DNA of 64,000 bases from Calothrix sp. NIES-2098 (lineage in GTDB: Bacteria > Cyanobacteriota > Cyanobacteriia > Cyanobacteriales > Nostocaceae): NCBI GenBank assembly GCA_002368175.1, contig AP018172.1:7133001-7197000 (forward strand). Reading direction: 5' to 3'. Below the pieces are notes generated by a model. It did no database searches. It was not told where the DNA came from and saw only the letters and a program-made list of their open reading frames with translations. Within the stretch, counting starts at the first letter, position 1, and each line of letters starts with the position of its first letter. Of this stretch, positions 51,473 to 59,697 are shown in pieces. The position numbers and the translations under genes are program-made.

Positions 51473-53173
51473 CTAAGAACGATCGCTTTTCTTCAGCGCG
51501 AAAAAAATATCATAGCGGGTACTGCGACTATCGCTCACAGCAGTTGTCACGCCAATCGAACGGGTTGCTGCTAACCAAGTTTGTTGATTGGGAAATAAAG
51601 TCGGTAGTGGAAAATTTTTCGCTGTCTGTTCCACATCCAAGAAAAATTGACCATTTGTGGGATTGGGTTCTGAGGGTACTGTTGTTTGAAAAGGAATAGT
51701 GCTGGCTAGGGTATTACTGGGTTTCGGAACAATTTTATCGACGATTGGCGCACCCACTACTAAGAAAGCAACATCTCCATCTAACCAGCCGTGGGTAGCG
51801 GTTAAGGTGCCAAAAGGCGCAACCCAGTTGATAACAGGTTTACCAGCTACCGTTCCAGGTTGAATTTGGAACTGGTATTGAGTTTTCATTGCTTCATCGA
51901 GCTGTTTTAAGGATGCTTCAGCCAAAGTGCGATCGCTTGCCTGTACCATAAACAGCAACCCAGCCCGAAAATCTGCTGTTGAAGCATCTTTTGGCGTATT
52001 AGGAATTACTGATAATGAAAACTCACCTTTCATCCACCGCAGGAAATCCCGTTCTAAGTCCAAATTTGTCAAAGATTTCACACCAGCCCGCATTTGTTCT
52101 GGAGTGATTGGTGACAGGGGGTTTCCTTGTGATGTTAAAACATAGTCTCCCCACAAGCGCTGTAAATTCCCACCAGAAAGCATCATTAAGGTTTCTGCTG
52201 GCACTAGGCTTTGCATTCTCCCAGCTTGATTTTCCACCGCCAGCACCCGCTGACTATTCGGGTTAAGCCAGGAAACACCTTTAAAACGTATTCCTTCTGG
52301 CTCTAAATTAATTGTCCCCGCCAAGCCTTGGTTATTCTGAAGTTGAGCCAAAACTTGGGCTGGTAATTGGCGATTGGGCGCAGCCGCAGCTATCCTAGCA
52401 GCTATGGGCACATTCACATAAAACTGAGCAAAAGGTTGGAAATTGGCGATTTTAGGAAAATTTTCGGCAAAACCTCCTGTCGTTGCGAGGGAAGTTTTAT
52501 TTTTGTAGGCGTCTATTGCTCGTTCTGTAGCTTTGGGATTATCGCTAATTACTAAAAACTGCCCATCTAATAATGTTGCTGAGATGTTTTCTCCTGCTTG
52601 GCCATCGGTTTGTTTGATAGCAAAACCTTGATATGTGCGGTCAATCCATTTACTTTGTTTGAAAGTTTTGGGTTGAGCTAAAAGGTTTTTGGCTTGTTCT
52701 GGGTTTTTGACTGGCAGAACCATTACCATCGATTGCTGGCTGCTAGCAGCATCTGCATTAGTAGAAACTGGTTTGGGTGCTGGTTGACTAGCTTGGGGTG
52801 CGAGAACAGCCAGCGTTACTTCATTACCTACCCAAGGTTGAATATCTTTTTGAAAGTCATAACCATTACTAGTTAGAAAGCGATCGCGTAATTTTACTAA
52901 ATTTTTATCTAGTTCTGCTTGGCTTTCTTTTGTCCCGTACTGCCGCAATTGCTGCCATTGTTTAGGGTCTGTGGTTAGAGAAATCGCAAACAGGGCATCT
53001 TGAGGAATAATATTTGCACCTACTGGCAAATCTCTAGAAAATGGTTGCCCTTGAGTTAATAACCAGTATGCTGCGCTTCCCAGACCTATCAATAATCCAG
53101 CAGCAGATAGTGTCAGCACCAGAGATGGTTTCTTAGTTTTCTTCATTGGAACAGACACAATAGGCAGCGTCAT
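51473..53173 (-). CDS. DUF3352 membrane-anchored protein
   Basis: A 566-residue protein. One N-terminal membrane helix (SLVLTLSAAGLLIGLGSAAY) after a basic start, then a large extracytoplasmic region with IIPQDALFAISLTTDPKQWQ, which I recognise as the cyanobacterial DUF3352 family. A Pro/Ala/Ser-rich loop (QASQPAPKPVSTNADAASSQ) occurs near residue 130. The C-terminal part has FFLDVEQTAKNFPLP. Upstream GAGGTGTAGG supports ATG 53173. Function unknown. Confidence 0.82.
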   Translation of the reverse strand: MTLPIVSVPMKKTKKPSLVLTLSAAGLLIGLGSAAYWLLTQGQPFSRDLPVGANIIPQDALFAISLTTDPKQWQQLRQYGTKESQAELDKNLVKLRDRFLTSNGYDFQKDIQPWVGNEVTLAVLAPQASQPAPKPVSTNADAASSQQSMVMVLPVKNPEQAKNLLAQPKTFKQSKWIDRTYQGFAIKQTDGQAGENISATLLDGQFLVISDNPKATERAIDAYKNKTSLATTGGFAENFPKIANFQPFAQFYVNVPIAARIAAAAPNRQLPAQVLAQLQNNQGLAGTINLEPEGIRFKGVSWLNPNSQRVLAVENQAGRMQSLVPAETLMMLSGGNLQRLWGDYVLTSQGNPLSPITPEQMRAGVKSLTNLDLERDFLRWMKGEFSLSVIPNTPKDASTADFRAGLLFMVQASDRTLAEASLKQLDEAMKTQYQFQIQPGTVAGKPVINWVAPFGTLTATHGWLDGDVAFLVVGAPIVDKIVPKPSNTLASTIPFQTTVPSEPNPTNGQFFLDVEQTAKNFPLPTLFPNQQTWLAATRSIGVTTAVSDSRSTRYDIFFALKKSDRS

Positions 53174-53902
53174 CGAAACCTACACCTCATACTTACGAAC
53201 TCACTACTTAATTGGTCAAGTAAACTAAAAAGGTTCCCACGATCTAGGGCAGCAAATTACATTAAATTTATCTAGCTTAGATCGTTAGATGCCCTTTAGT
53301 TATCAACTTTCCCAACCATTTCAAAAGCTTTGTTTTTGTGGTTAATCACCTTTGTTAACACACTTTAGTTGATTCTGCTGGACAAGGTGGAAATTTTTCC
53401 ACCATCAATCTGTTATCCCAAGCTATCTGAGAATATAACTAACTTGCCAAAGCTGCAAGTCATCAGTACAGCTATATTATTTTACCTAAGCAATATGTTG
53501 CATTTACTGTGTCATAACGCGATCGCTACTGCGATCTGAAGTAAAAATCTGAAAAATTAGATACTAGCTACGCACACAGTTACTCATATTAAATGAACTA
53601 ATTTTCAAACATTATTTGCCATTCTCGATGATAAATGGTTAATTTATTTTCAATAAAGCAAAAATATTAATATTATCGTTATCATTCACAATTTTTATGC
53701 GTAATAATCTTAATTTTACAGATTCTGTAGTTATCTAAGGTAGAGATGCACTCACCCTCTGTAGAGTTATTGTTAATTTTTGTTATTATTAAACATTAAT
53801 AAAAATACTTATGCAGTTATCAATTACATAAAAGTTTACGTTCTTACGTTACTTTCTGCCTTTCAGCCAAAAGCTCAGAAAAAAAACTTGAGTTTTAGCT
53901 GT
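53174..53902. other. 729-bp AT-rich spacer, no gene recognised
   Basis: Between two leftward genes. One HIP1 site near 53519; the remainder is AT-rich with no ORF of note, no tRNA and no strong hairpin. It presumably holds the DUF3352 gene promoter. Confidence 0.45.
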
Positions 53903-54526
53903 TTAGGGATTGCTAGAAGATAGCTGCATTGGGCCCAAATATTTAGTTAAATAAGGTGAGAAAACTTCATATATTAATGTCAACGGCTGTCCGTGATGCC
54001 AAAACAAATAATGGCGACCCCAAAAAGGCCCGCTTACCCCAAAACCAGACTCTAAAGCAGGCGAGCAGCCATAGTAAATCCCTTGGACGTCCCGATACAA
54101 CTCAGTACGCAAACGCGCTAAACTAGCCCAAATCGGTAATGAACGGTTTTGTAAATACTCATCTACATGGCTTGCTTCCCACCAAGAAGTAGCATAAGCC
54201 AAGCGCTGACCGGAAGCAGTACGCAGCCAAACCTGTCGCCGCAGCCGCGGGCCTGGGACAGCTTGAATTAAATCGGGAGCAGCATCTGAGTCCATGCCAA
54301 TTAATGACATATCAATTACGTCCACTTCCGTTGGCTCGCCTGTCAGCAATTCTAGATGACGCGTTGGTGAGCCATCGCCCAAAAGTAGCATTTGCCAAGT
54401 AGGTGCCAGCTGAGAGTGGGGCAAACTTTGCTTAATTACGTCCTCCCCACCTTGCCAAATCGGAGTCAGACGATGCCATGCTGCTGGCAATGTTAAGTTG
54501 TTTGTCGGCCTAAAAATTGCAGTCAA
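53903..54526 (-). CDS. Chorismate pyruvate-lyase, plastoquinone pathway
   Basis: A 207-residue protein of the cyanobacterial chorismate lyase family (DUF98; Synechocystis Sll1797 type), which makes 4-hydroxybenzoate for plastoquinone. Recognisable blocks: LPHSQLAPTWQMLLLGDGS, RLRRQVWLRTASGQRLAYAT, WWEASHVDEYLQNRSLPIWA, LARLRTELYRDVQGIYYG and GPFWGRHYLFWHHGQPLTLI. Cytoplasmic, no membrane helix. Family assignment from memory, good match. It precedes the tRNA-Leu gene on the same strand. Confidence 0.85.
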   Translation of the reverse strand: MTAIFRPTNNLTLPAAWHRLTPIWQGGEDVIKQSLPHSQLAPTWQMLLLGDGSPTRHLELLTGEPTEVDVIDMSLIGMDSDAAPDLIQAVPGPRLRRQVWLRTASGQRLAYATSWWEASHVDEYLQNRSLPIWASLARLRTELYRDVQGIYYGCSPALESGFGVSGPFWGRHYLFWHHGQPLTLIYEVFSPYLTKYLGPMQLSSSNP

Positions 54527-54664
54527 TGTTCTTTACAAAAGTTCACCTATTTCTATAAAAGCATAAAAAACTGGTATTAACTCTAGATTCCTAACTCAAA
54601 AGCCAATGATTCCAGGTTGTGCAACCATTAACCATTGGCTTTTAAGTGACTATTCACTAAAAAA

Positions 54665-54745
54665 TGCGGATGGCGAGACTCGAACTCGCAAGGCAAAGCC
54701 ACACGCACCTCAAGCGTGCGCGTATACCAATTCCGCCACATCCGC
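54665..54745 (-). tRNA. trnL-GAG: tRNA-Leu(GAG)
   Basis: Read on the minus strand: acceptor GCGGATG pairs with CATCCGC, discriminator A; anticodon stem CACGC/GCGTG encloses loop TTGAGGT with anticodon GAG; a short variable arm TGGCTTTGCC; T arm GCGAG-TTCGAGT-CTCGC. 81 nt, CCA not encoded. It reads CUC and CUU. Confidence 0.95.
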
Positions 54746-54840
54746 ACGGGTTTTCTCACTGAATTTAGAATATAGCATAAATTTTCTCCCAGTGGATATC
54801 AGACGGACAGAAATATAGTCACTTCACAAGTGATATTAAA

Positions 54841-55002
54841 AGGGGTATAGCCAACGTGGGATGTACGGCACGCTTGCAAAACCTAGTTCGGTTAAATGCA
54901 GCAGACTAACAGTAGCAATATTGTTAATCTAGTTAAACCCCGTAGGCACTCTCAGCCAAATCCTACCCTTTGGGAAGCTGCCCTGAGGGTTCATATACCC
55001 TT
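54841..55002 (+). ncRNA. Structured spacer upstream of accC, candidate leader or small RNA
   Basis: AGGGGTATA (54841-54849) pairs with TATACCCTT (54994-55002), nine pairs including one G-T, closing about 160 nt. Inside, AGAxTAACA/TGTTAxTCT (about 54903-54930) and CCCTGAGGG (54981-54989) form further hairpins. A possible -10 (GATATTAAA) precedes it. GC content is higher than in nearby spacers. It could be the accC 5' leader or an independent RNA; I cannot name it. Confidence 0.35.
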
Positions 55003-55116
55003 CTTGGGAAGAGGTTGGGGAATCTCCTGTCATAATTTGAAATAAGGCGGAAAGCATTGTTGCAAGTTGAATGGGAGAGAATGTCAATCTACTGGTACAG
55101 ATATCGAAGCTAAAAA

Positions 55117-56460
55117 ATGAAGTTTGACAAAATATTAATTGCTAATCGGGGAGAAATCGCCCTTCGTATCCTCCGCGCCTGTGAAGAAATGGGAATTGCC
55201 ACAGTTGCGGTTCACTCTACTGTTGACCGTAATGCTCTACACGTGCAACTTGCTGATGAAGCGGTTTGCATTGGCGAACCTGCCAGCAGTAAAAGTTATT
55301 TGAATATTCCCAATATTATTGCTGCCGCCTTGACACGTAATGCCAGCGCTATTCATCCTGGATATGGTTTTTTGGCAGAAAATGCCCGGTTTGCAGAAAT
55401 TTGTGCCGACCATCATATTGCTTTTATTGGCCCAACTCCCGAAGCTATACGCTTGATGGGAGATAAATCGACTGCCAAAGAAACCATGCAAAAAGCTGGT
55501 GTACCTACAGTACCAGGTAGTGATGGTTTAGTAGAATCTGAGCAAGAAGGATTAGCGCTTGCCAAAGATATTGGCTATCCAGTAATGATTAAAGCCACAG
55601 CTGGTGGCGGTGGCCGGGGTATGCGTCTTGTATCTTCTGAAAGCGAATTCGTCAAACTCTTCCTAGCGGCTCAAGGAGAAGCAGGTGCTGCCTTTGGTAA
55701 TTCTGGCGTTTATATAGAAAAATTTATTGAGCGTCCACGCCATATTGAATTTCAAATTTTGGCGGATAATTACGGTAACGTCATCCATTTAGGCGAACGT
55801 GATTGCTCGATTCAGCGACGCAATCAAAAGCTTTTAGAAGAAGCTCCTAGCCCAGCCCTTGACTCAGACCTGCGCGATAAAATGGGGCAGGCTGCGGTGA
55901 AAGCTGCCCAGTTTATTAATTACAGTGGGGCAGGCACTATCGAATTTCTTTTGGATAGATCCGGTAAATTTTACTTTATGGAAATGAATACTCGGATTCA
56001 AGTTGAGCATCCAGTGACAGAGATGATTACTGGAGTAGACTTGGTTGCCGAACAGATTCGGGTTGCCCAAGGAGAAAGACTCACGTTGACTCAAGAACAA
56101 GTAGTTTTACAGGGCCATGCCATTGAATGCCGGATTAATGCCGAAGACCCCGATCATGATTTTCGCCCTTCTCCTGGACGAATCAGTGGTTATCTCCCCC
56201 CTGGTGGCCCTGGTGTCCGTATTGATTCCCACGTCTACACCGATTATCAAATTCCTCCCTACTACGACTCACTAATTGGTAAGTTAATTGTTTGGGGAGC
56301 AGATCGTCCTACTGCTATTAACCGGATGAAACGCGCTTTACGGGAATGTGCCATTACCGGACTACCTACAACTATTGGGTTTCACCAAAGAATTATGGAA
56401 ACGCCGCAGTTTTTACAAGGTAATGTCTACACTAATTTTGTCCAAGAGTTGAACGGCTAA
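55117..56460 (+). CDS. accC: Biotin carboxylase subunit of acetyl-CoA carboxylase
   Basis: A 447-residue ATP-grasp enzyme that carboxylates biotin on AccB in the first step of fatty acid synthesis. N-terminal MKFDKILIANRGEIALRILR, HPGYGFLAENARFAEIC, the glycine-rich ATP loop KATAGGGGRGM, EFQILADNYGNVIHLGERDC and FMEMNTRIQVEHPVTEMITG are all canonical. Length is standard. It is monocistronic here, after a 370-bp spacer that appears structured. Confidence 0.98.
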   Translation: MKFDKILIANRGEIALRILRACEEMGIATVAVHSTVDRNALHVQLADEAVCIGEPASSKSYLNIPNIIAAALTRNASAIHPGYGFLAENARFAEICADHHIAFIGPTPEAIRLMGDKSTAKETMQKAGVPTVPGSDGLVESEQEGLALAKDIGYPVMIKATAGGGGRGMRLVSSESEFVKLFLAAQGEAGAAFGNSGVYIEKFIERPRHIEFQILADNYGNVIHLGERDCSIQRRNQKLLEEAPSPALDSDLRDKMGQAAVKAAQFINYSGAGTIEFLLDRSGKFYFMEMNTRIQVEHPVTEMITGVDLVAEQIRVAQGERLTLTQEQVVLQGHAIECRINAEDPDHDFRPSPGRISGYLPPGGPGVRIDSHVYTDYQIPPYYDSLIGKLIVWGADRPTAINRMKRALRECAITGLPTTIGFHQRIMETPQFLQGNVYTNFVQELNG

Positions 56461-56521
56461 GGGTAGGTTAGTAGTTAGGGACAAGGAAAACATGGGAGAC
56501 AGGGAGGACAGGGGGAAATTA

Positions 56522-56560
56522 CCAATGCCCAATGCCCTATTCCCAATTCCCCATTCCCTA
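56522..56560. repeat. 7-mer tandem repeat, CCAATGC/CCCATTC type
   Basis: CCAATGCCCAATGCCCTATT continuing with CCCAATTCCCCATTCCC: about five degenerate heptamers between the convergent accC and YggT genes, reaching the YggT stop codon. Confidence 0.7.
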
Positions 56561-56851
56561 ACTTACCCGAGACAACATAGTCAATAATCCTTGCTGACCC
56601 AGCAGTATTTCTCTTAGCAAACTAAAAATCCCAACCCAAATAATTGGAGTAATATCTACTCCACCTATGGGTGGTACTAGCTTTCGCAACAATACGAGAA
56701 AAGGTTCGGTGGGCCAAGCTATCAGATTAATGGGAAAGCGATTCAGATCCACTTGCGGATACCAAGTGAGAATGATGCGAAAAATAAATAAAAATATCAT
56801 CAATCCCAACATAGGATTGAGAATCCAAGTACTCAGGTTAACACCATTCAT
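56558..56851 (-). CDS. YggT family (Ycf19-like) membrane protein
   Basis: A 97-residue protein starting at MNGVNLSTWILNPMLGLMIF, the position where the family begins; the ORF extends 31 codons upstream but that part is not conserved in type. Two membrane segments (LGLMIFLFIFRIILTWYPQV and TPIIWVGIFSLLREILLG) and the family signature WPTEPFLVLLRKLVPPIGGV-DI. The Ycf19/YggT family is linked to thylakoid or cell-division membrane processes; the exact role is unclear. Divergent from psbX. Confidence 0.9.
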   Translation of the reverse strand: MNGVNLSTWILNPMLGLMIFLFIFRIILTWYPQVDLNRFPINLIAWPTEPFLVLLRKLVPPIGGVDITPIIWVGIFSLLREILLGQQGLLTMLSRVS

Positions 56852-57108
56852 TGGCTTGAAGTAATGTCTGTGAACACAGAAAAAATCTAGATGGCGCTCA
56901 AAAGATTTTAAGCTTTGTAAAGCACTCTCTATAATTTTAACCAAATGCTGTCACTTCCTCTGAAGCATGGAAAAGCAAATCTGCTAAAGCCGTTAACTTC
57001 ATCATTTGGGAAGCCAGAGGTCATTTTGTCCTTCATAATTAGAGGCTTCTCAAGGAAGTGATACACCATTAGAATTATGATGAAGTGTGTAAAAAATGGT
57101 TGAGAACT

Positions 57109-57228
57109 ATGACACCTGCTTTAGCAAATTTTCTTTGGAGTCTGTTTTGGGGTGCTGTGATTGTCGTTATCCCAGCGACAGTTGGGTTGATTTTCATTAG
57201 CCAAAAAGATAAAATCCAGCGTTCATAA
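57109..57228 (+). CDS. psbX: Photosystem II protein PsbX
   Basis: A 39-residue single-helix protein, MTPALANFLWSLFWGAVIVV followed by IPATVGLIFISQKDKIQRS. The string is nearly identical to known cyanobacterial PsbX proteins. It is a peripheral PSII subunit near the quinone-exchange side. Start ATG 57109, stop TAA 57226-57228. Two large stem-loops follow before ycf66. The neighbourhood (psbX, then ycf66) is common in cyanobacteria. Confidence 0.96.
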   Translation: MTPALANFLWSLFWGAVIVVIPATVGLIFISQKDKIQRS

Positions 57229-57262
57229 TACTTGCGGGAGTCAGTTTGACTCTCATAAACGA

Positions 57263-57339
57263 TTGTCTGTCAGCTATCTATTGCATCAATAGCAGCAATT
57301 ACTCTTACAGAGGACAAGGTATACTTAGCTGACAGACAA
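57263..57339 (+). terminator. 14-bp inverted repeat after psbX
   Basis: TTGTCTGTCAGCTA (57263-57276) and TAGCTGACAGACAA (57326-57339) are perfectly complementary across a 49-nt loop, followed by AAAATTTTTAG. It begins 35 nt after the psbX stop. Likely a terminator or stabilising structure. Confidence 0.65.
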
Positions 57340-57361
57340 AAAATTTTTAGCTTTCGGTGGA

Positions 57362-57396
57362 TAGCTTCAAAGCTTCTTAACCAGTTGCTTTGAAGC
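57362..57396. terminator. Second hairpin between psbX and ycf66
   Basis: AGCTTCAAAGC and GCTTTGAAGCT, perfect 11-bp arms with a 13-nt loop. Weakly U-rich afterwards (TCAATTATATT). Confidence 0.55.
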
Positions 57397-57475
57397 TTCA
57401 ATTATATTGTGCCTATTTAGAGTAGTGATTTTAATTGTGACTCGCTAACATAGATTTGATATTGGGAAAACAGCA

Positions 57476-58381
57476 ATGATAAATTTTGGGCTGAACTCAG
57501 CCAGTATTCTGGCTCAGGTAAATTTTGGAACGAACTCAGCCAGTATTCTAGGAATTTTCCTGGCTGTGGCTGGGGCAGCACTGTATTTTTTGCGGACTGT
57601 GCGTCCAGAACTGTCACGAGATCAAGATATATTTTTTGCAGCAGTAGGCTTACTTTGTGGCTTCATTTTGATCTTCCAAGGTTGGCGATTAGACCCAATT
57701 TTGCAATTTGGTCAGCTGCTTTTAGTCGGCACAACTGTGTTTTTTGCCGTTGAAAGTATTCGCTTGCGTAGTATCGCTACCCAGCAAGCCAAGCGCAACA
57801 CTCCAATTGTGGATGAAGAGCGCGAGGTGAGCAACAAATATTCTTATAATAAGCGGCGCAAATATGAGGCCGAGGTAGATGACGATTACGATCCTCTGCC
57901 TTATGAAGAAGAGGAACGCCCTGTGCGTCCTCGAATTCGCGCTAGCAGGGACGATCGCTCCTCTCGTGATGATTACTATGAGGATCAATCACCCCGGCGT
58001 TCTGAACGTCGTACTAGTAACGATAGGCAAGAATCAGGGGAAAAAAGCCGTCGCCGTAGTTCTGGGCGTTCTGCGAGCCGTCCCTCAGATAGATTGGAAC
58101 AAGAGGATTGGGGTTCCGCTTCTAGAGAGGTTGATGATTGGGACAGTTCCAGCGGTGAAGTCAGAAAATCTTCTCGTCGTGGTAATAACGGATCGCAGCG
58201 TTCAGAAACTCGTGATGAGGATGTCACCCCTAGACCCAGAAGGCGTCGTCCACCGAGCGACTCAGTTCCTCGCAGAGAGCGTGAGGATGATGAGGCAATA
58301 CCAACTGATTACGTAGAGTACAAACCGATTGAACGACCAGATGAAAATTCTGATACTTCAACCAATTTTGATGATATTTAA
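57476..58381 (+). CDS. ycf66: Ycf66 family membrane protein
   Basis: A 301-residue protein. The N-terminal 100 residues are the Ycf66 domain with three membrane helices (ILGIFLAVAGAALYFLRTVR, FAAVGLLCGFILIFQGWRLD, FGQLLLVGTTVFFAVESIRL). The rest is a long, charged, disordered tail (YDPLPYEEEERPVRPR, RRSERRTSNDRQESGEKSRR). The first 13 codons (INFGLNSASILAQ) are a tandem duplicate of the following VNFGTNSASILGI, so the normal family start appears duplicated. ATG 57476 has a weak AACAGCA context. Confidence 0.88.
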   Translation: MINFGLNSASILAQVNFGTNSASILGIFLAVAGAALYFLRTVRPELSRDQDIFFAAVGLLCGFILIFQGWRLDPILQFGQLLLVGTTVFFAVESIRLRSIATQQAKRNTPIVDEEREVSNKYSYNKRRKYEAEVDDDYDPLPYEEEERPVRPRIRASRDDRSSRDDYYEDQSPRRSERRTSNDRQESGEKSRRRSSGRSASRPSDRLEQEDWGSASREVDDWDSSSGEVRKSSRRGNNGSQRSETRDEDVTPRPRRRRPPSDSVPRREREDDEAIPTDYVEYKPIERPDENSDTSTNFDDI

Positions 58382-58411
58382 AACAGTCAGGGGCGATGGA
58401 AAATATTTGAG

Positions 58412-58981
58412 GTGAAAAAATTTACACCCGCATTTTGGCTCCAAAGACCGATTTATTGGAGCCTAGTTTTTAGCTTGGCAAGTGTGCTTGTATCTTGTAG
58501 CTCTAATGATATTCCTATTGGGCCTACATCTCTCAACAGTCGTTACACAGAAGAGCAACCGACTTTGAGTGGAAATGGGCGCTTTTTAGCGTTTGTCTCT
58601 AATCGTAATGGTAGTCACCAAATTTTGGTATACGACTTACAGGAGCAAAGTTTTACTCGCACGCCTGGCTTAAACCGACCGGAAACAATTGCTGAAAGTC
58701 CTAGTCTGAGCTACACAGGACGTTATATTGCTTATTTGACTAGCGACCAAGGTAGACCAGTGGTAGCACTTTACGATCGCGCTATCCAACAATCACAAAT
58801 TCTTACCCCAATTTATCGTGGCTGGGTGAGAAAACCAGGTATCAGTCCAGACGGACGTTATGTTGTATTTGAAACCGCCAGCCGCGGTCAGTGGGACATT
58901 GAAGTCCTAGACCGGGGGCCAAATATTGAGTTAGATATTCCTAATGGTGCAACCGTCGCTCCACCACCCACAGCACCATAA
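58412..58981 (+). CDS. TolB/WD40-like beta-propeller lipoprotein, copy 1
   Basis: A 189-residue protein starting GTG 58412, 28 nt after ycf66. A lipoprotein signal (lipobox LVSC in SVLVSCSSNDIP) precedes about three propeller-blade-like repeats: LSGNGRFLAFVSNRNGSHQI, LSYTGRYIAYLTSDQGRPVV, ISPDGRYVVFETASRGQWDI. These are TolB/WD40-like PD40 repeats. Three blades are too few for a closed propeller, so it may pair with another copy. The C-terminus is Pro-rich. It precedes a paralog. Confidence 0.82.
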   Translation: MKKFTPAFWLQRPIYWSLVFSLASVLVSCSSNDIPIGPTSLNSRYTEEQPTLSGNGRFLAFVSNRNGSHQILVYDLQEQSFTRTPGLNRPETIAESPSLSYTGRYIAYLTSDQGRPVVALYDRAIQQSQILTPIYRGWVRKPGISPDGRYVVFETASRGQWDIEVLDRGPNIELDIPNGATVAPPPTAP

Positions 58982-59061
58982 GTAAAAATAGAAAAATTTG
59001 AGTTATTAGTTACTAGACTATTTACGATTAACTAATGGCTAATAACTAACTCCTAAATATT

Positions 59062-59586
59062 ATGAAACGCTCTATAGTTATATCTATTTTTGCCTGCTCA
59101 ACTTTGTTGAGTGGCTGTTTTGGCTATCCTCGCCTTGTAAGTTATCCTTTCGATCCGGGAGGTCGCAGCCTTAACAGTTTAGCTTCAGAATCGAATCCCC
59201 AAATTGCTGGCAGATATATTATTTTTACTACTGACAGACGGGGTAGCCAAGATGTTTACTTGTTCGATCGCCTAACTGGCAATTTGGTTGATTTGCCAGG
59301 TTTAAATTCCTTAGATACGATCGCTTCTCATCCTAGTATTTCTGAGGATGGCCGTTATGTCGTTTTTGCCGCCAGTCGTCAAGGGCGATCGGCGATATTC
59401 CTCTACGACAGAGAAACACGCCAATCGCGGAATTTAACAGCTAATCTGCAAGCAGAAGTCCGCAATCCCACGATTAGCGCTGATGGTACTAGAATTGCTT
59501 TTGAATCTACTAATAATGGGCAGTGGGATATCTTGGTATATGACCGTTTTGGACGACCGTTAAATATACCTCAAGATCCACGGTGA
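59062..59586 (+). CDS. TolB/WD40-like beta-propeller lipoprotein, copy 2
   Basis: A 174-residue paralog of the preceding gene, 80 nt downstream. Lipobox LSGC, then three blade-like repeats (IAGRYIIFTTDRRGSQDVYL, ISEDGRYVVFAASRQGRSAI, ISADGTRIAFESTNNGQWDI). Order, repeat number and the final QWDI match copy 1, so the two arose by tandem duplication. Both are probably anchored in the outer leaflet of the plasma membrane and may form a heterodimeric propeller; that is a guess. Confidence 0.82.
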   Translation: MKRSIVISIFACSTLLSGCFGYPRLVSYPFDPGGRSLNSLASESNPQIAGRYIIFTTDRRGSQDVYLFDRLTGNLVDLPGLNSLDTIASHPSISEDGRYVVFAASRQGRSAIFLYDRETRQSRNLTANLQAEVRNPTISADGTRIAFESTNNGQWDILVYDRFGRPLNIPQDPR

Positions 59587-59659
59587 GGAAGTCAAGGGCA
59601 TGAGGTATGAGGAGTGAAGGGCATTGGGCAATAGGCAATAGTTATTATTTATTCTTTCT

Positions 59660-59686
59660 CCCCACACTCCCCACACTCCCCACACT
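59660..59686. repeat. 9-mer tandem repeat, CCCCACACT x3
   Basis: Three perfect copies in tandem between the convergent propeller and sdhB genes. Confidence 0.85.
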
Positions 59687-59697
59687 CTCTCATCTTC

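Noticed and set aside
54930..54960. TPP riboswitch-like string (minus-strand GGCTGAGAG)
   Set aside because: Only the CTGAGA box is matched; the second conserved half (ACCTGATCTGG-like) is missing, and no thiamine gene follows.
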